Assembly: GCA_030824495.1 (NCBI GenBank)
Contig: JAVBXP010000029.1
Coordinates: 98,331 to 162,330, forward strand
Origin: a bacterium
Lineage (GTDB): Bacteria > Pseudomonadota > Alphaproteobacteria > Caulobacterales > Caulobacteraceae
Length of the DNA: 64,000 nt
Reading direction: 5' to 3'
A program made the translations under genes and the position numbers. Below are positions 62,355-64,000 of the stretch, in pieces. The notes under the pieces are model-generated. The model did no database searches. It was not told the origin of the DNA and saw only the letters and a list, made by a program, of their open reading frames with translations. Positions within the stretch are counted from its first letter, which is position 1. Each line of letters opens with the position of its first letter.

Positions 62355-62927
62355 ATGCTCTCGATGGAAGCCTTCCTCGTTTCTACCGGCCTCGTGGCCG
62401 TCGCCGAAATTGGCGACAAGACCCAGCTGCTGGCGATTCTGCTCGCCGCGCGGTTCCGCAAGCCGGCCCCTATCATTCTTGGCATCCTGGTCGCGACCAT
62501 GGCTAACCACGCCCTGGCCGCCATGGTCGGCGTGGCCGCCGGCCAGTTCCTGGACGGCCCGTGGATGAAGTGGGTGCTGGGCCTGGCCTTCATCGCCTTC
62601 GCCGGCTGGGCGCTGATTCCCGACAAGTTCGAAGATGGCGACGCTCCGCGAGACAAGGCGGGAGCCTCGATCTTCATCACCACCCTGGTGGCGTTCTTCT
62701 TCGTGGAGATGGGCGACAAGACCCAGGTCGCCACCGTGGCCCTGGCCGCCAAGTTCGACCAGGTGCTGCTGGTCGCCGCCGGCACCACGCTCGGCATGAT
62801 GATCGCCAACGTACCGGCGGTGCTGATTGGCGAGGCCGCGGCCACGCGCCTGCCGCTGAAGTACATCCGCTGGGCCGCCGCCGCATCGTTCGCGGCGATC
62901 GGCGTCTGGATCCTGATCGCCGGCTAA
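62355..62927 (+). CDS. TMEM165/GDT1 (UPF0016) family manganese exporter
   Basis: 190 aa from ATG 62355 (ATG 62364 possible; the longer frame runs through the riboswitch). Six membrane segments in two halves, each with the family motif: AVAEIGDKTQLLAIL and FFVEMGDKTQVATVAL. E-x-G-D-K-T forms the cation site. Relatives export Mn2+ or exchange Ca2+/Mn2+ for H+. The upstream yybP-ykoY element argues for manganese detoxification. Confidence 0.93.
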   Translation: MLSMEAFLVSTGLVAVAEIGDKTQLLAILLAARFRKPAPIILGILVATMANHALAAMVGVAAGQFLDGPWMKWVLGLAFIAFAGWALIPDKFEDGDAPRDKAGASIFITTLVAFFFVEMGDKTQVATVALAAKFDQVLLVAAGTTLGMMIANVPAVLIGEAAATRLPLKYIRWAAAASFAAIGVWILIAG

Positions 62928-62995
62928 GGCTGTCGGCCGAGGTGGCCTTGCGCCGCCTCGGCCTCGACAGTGAGGAACCTGGCTTACCGGTCCGG

Positions 62996-63523
62996 CTACA
63001 TTTTGGGTTCAGGGGTCCGCCGATGATCGGTGAAGTCGGCGGCGCGGCGGGCGCGCTCTTCGGCGTAGGCCTCGCTCGGCTGGCCACGCATGTCGGTCCA
63101 GGCGACGAGGCCGCCGCAGGCGGGGCATTTCCCGTCGAGTTCAAGCTCCGAGCCGCAGGCGCGGTGGAACATCCGGGTCGCCGGTTGCTCGCTCTGCGGC
63201 TTGCACCACTGCTCGCCCCAGGTTCTCAGGGCCAGGATGACCGGCATCAGATGGCGCCCCTTCGGCGTCAGCCGATATTCGTGGCGCGGCGGGCGTTCGG
63301 AGTAAGGATGACGCTCGATCAAGCCGTCGGCCTCCAGGCGCTTGAGGCGAGCGGCGAGCATCTGGCTGGTCGCACCCGTCTGGGCCTGCAGGTCCTGGAA
63401 ACGGCTCTGCCCCAGCAGCAGCTCACGCACGATCAATATGGACCAACGATCGCCGACCAGGCCGGTCGAGTGCGCGATCGGACAGAGGGTGTCGTCGCCT
63501 GGGTCGTGTCCGGACGCTCTCAT
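62996..63523 (-). CDS. HxlR-family winged-helix regulator
   Basis: 175 aa from ATG 63523 with GGAGGA upstream. HTH domain: CPIAHSTGLVGDRWSILIVRELLLG, then RFQDLQAQTGATSQMLAARLKRLEADGLI and the wing YRLTPKG. A C-terminal zinc-ribbon-like tail (CGSELELDGKCPACGG) follows, unusual for short HxlR proteins. Divergent from a desaturase gene with a palindrome between. Confidence 0.9.
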   Translation of the reverse strand: MRASGHDPGDDTLCPIAHSTGLVGDRWSILIVRELLLGQSRFQDLQAQTGATSQMLAARLKRLEADGLIERHPYSERPPRHEYRLTPKGRHLMPVILALRTWGEQWCKPQSEQPATRMFHRACGSELELDGKCPACGGLVAWTDMRGQPSEAYAEERARRAADFTDHRRTPEPKM

Positions 63524-63627
63524 TGACCAATCCTCCTCCGTCTCACGCCAACCGCGGTGGTCCATATTTTCGCGGTGAGCGGCACTATGAATTTCAGACC
63601 GACATTGTCCACCTCTCAACGCCAAAG

Positions 63628-63643
63628 ATGACGCATGCGTCAT
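63628..63643. promoter_or_regulatory. Perfect 16-bp palindrome between HxlR and desaturase genes
   Basis: ATGACGCATGCGTCAT, extended to 20 of 22 symmetric positions by its flanks. It is midway between the two divergent starts. It probably binds the HxlR dimer. Confidence 0.6.
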
Positions 63644-63716
63644 TTTTGAGTCGCTTTGATTTTGGAAGTCGCTATCGTTCGACCAGACCCTGGGACAAGG
63701 GACAGGAGGAGACCTC

Positions 63717-64000
63717 ATGGCCGACGGCGCTCACGACCCCAAAGCTCTGCGCGCGAGCATCGGAATCTCCCATGCCGACGAGCGGCGGATCGCGGTGGAG
63801 TTGTCGCCGGCGGTCGCGTGGCCGACCCTGGCCCTGGCGGTGGCGCTGCCCATCGCCCTGCTCACCGTCGTCGGGCTAGGCCTAACCCGGACGCTGCCCT
63901 TGTGGGTCTGCACGCCGGTGCTGGCGATCATTTGCTACGCCCACTACACGCTGGTCCACGAATCCATCCACGGGAACGTGGTCGCCAGCCCCAAGAGCGC
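63717..64000 (+). CDS. Fatty-acid desaturase family protein, N-terminal part (cut by window edge)
   Basis: The first 94 codons from ATG 63717, with AGGAGG upstream. Two hydrophobic segments (about 34-55 and 62-78) lead to YAHYTLVHESIHGNVVA, the first histidine box (HESIH). Such enzymes introduce double bonds into lipids, carotenoids or similar. The remaining boxes are outside the window. Likely controlled by the divergent HxlR regulator. Confidence 0.82.
   Translation, partial: MADGAHDPKALRASIGISHADERRIAVELSPAVAWPTLALAVALPIALLTVVGLGLTRTLPLWVCTPVLAIICYAHYTLVHESIHGNVVASPKS

Overview
The window is high-GC alphaproteobacterial chromosome, most like the Caulobacteraceae (Caulobacter/Phenylobacterium). 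The pointers are a CpdR ortholog whose phospho-acceptor is Asp51 and which ends in Ala-Ala, a complete cpa/tad pilus operon in the Caulobacter order, a perfect CtrA-type box (TTAA-N7-TTAA), a TonB-dependent receptor, and many palindromic intergenic repeats. Most of it is housekeeping DNA. There is no prophage, insertion sequence, CRISPR array or rRNA operon.

Layout. 1-6.7 kb: the N-terminal part of a TonB-dependent receptor, a 700-bp AT-richer gap, a small membrane protein, tRNA-Val(GAC), cpdR, N-formylglutamate amidohydrolase, a GFA protein, two DUF1801 proteins, recR and an acetyltransferase. 6.7-10.5 kb: lipoprotein, ybaB, dnaX, the SRP RNA gene and nudC, so that recR-ybaB-dnaX-SRP RNA form the familiar cluster. 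10.5-18 kb: repeats, a small barstar-like protein, pheA, kdsB, a membrane-anchored cytochrome c, an NlpC/P60 protein with a leucyl aminopeptidase, and a LytS/LytTR-type two-component pair. 18.2-21.4 kb: a PEP-CTERM protein, a TPR (TadD-like) protein, and a Crp/Fnr regulator divergent from a TauD-type dioxygenase. 21.4-32.5 kb: the Tad pilus locus (pilA, a second Flp pilin, cpaA-B-C-D-E-F, tadB, tadC on the minus strand; a CpaC-N-domain protein and two TadE-family pseudopilins on the plus strand). 32.4-46 kb: pabB/pabC, a UMF1-type transporter, an ABC exporter, a class V aminotransferase, a tyrosine phosphatase, AMP nucleosidase, a dicarboxylate symporter, a GGDEF-EAL protein and htpX flanked by repeats. 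46.2-53.2 kb: a four-module terminase-small-subunit-like protein, a sulfatase, a split-barrel flavoprotein, a VOC protein, a lipase, an enoyl-CoA hydratase and a methyltransferase. 53.3-62 kb: the nrdB and nrdA ribonucleotide reductase genes bracket a glutathione transferase, a MerR-PurC fusion and several small genes. 62-64 kb: a yybP-ykoY manganese riboswitch ahead of a TMEM165/GDT1 transporter, then an HxlR regulator divergent from a desaturase that runs off the end.

Most unusual items: (1) one open frame joins a MerR DNA-binding domain to a complete SAICAR synthase, behind a promoter with the long spacer typical of MerR targets; (2) a protein made of four tandem terminase-small-subunit-like helix-turn-helix modules, outside any phage context; (3) the Mn riboswitch, the CtrA box and candidate NrdR boxes between nrdA and the TMEM165 gene; (4) a 57-bp island of AT-ending codons inside an otherwise GC-rich symporter gene. 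Intergenic stretches not described below (for example 5251-5461, 15833-16034, 17882-18243, 36043-36270, 48827-49036) showed no structure I could support.
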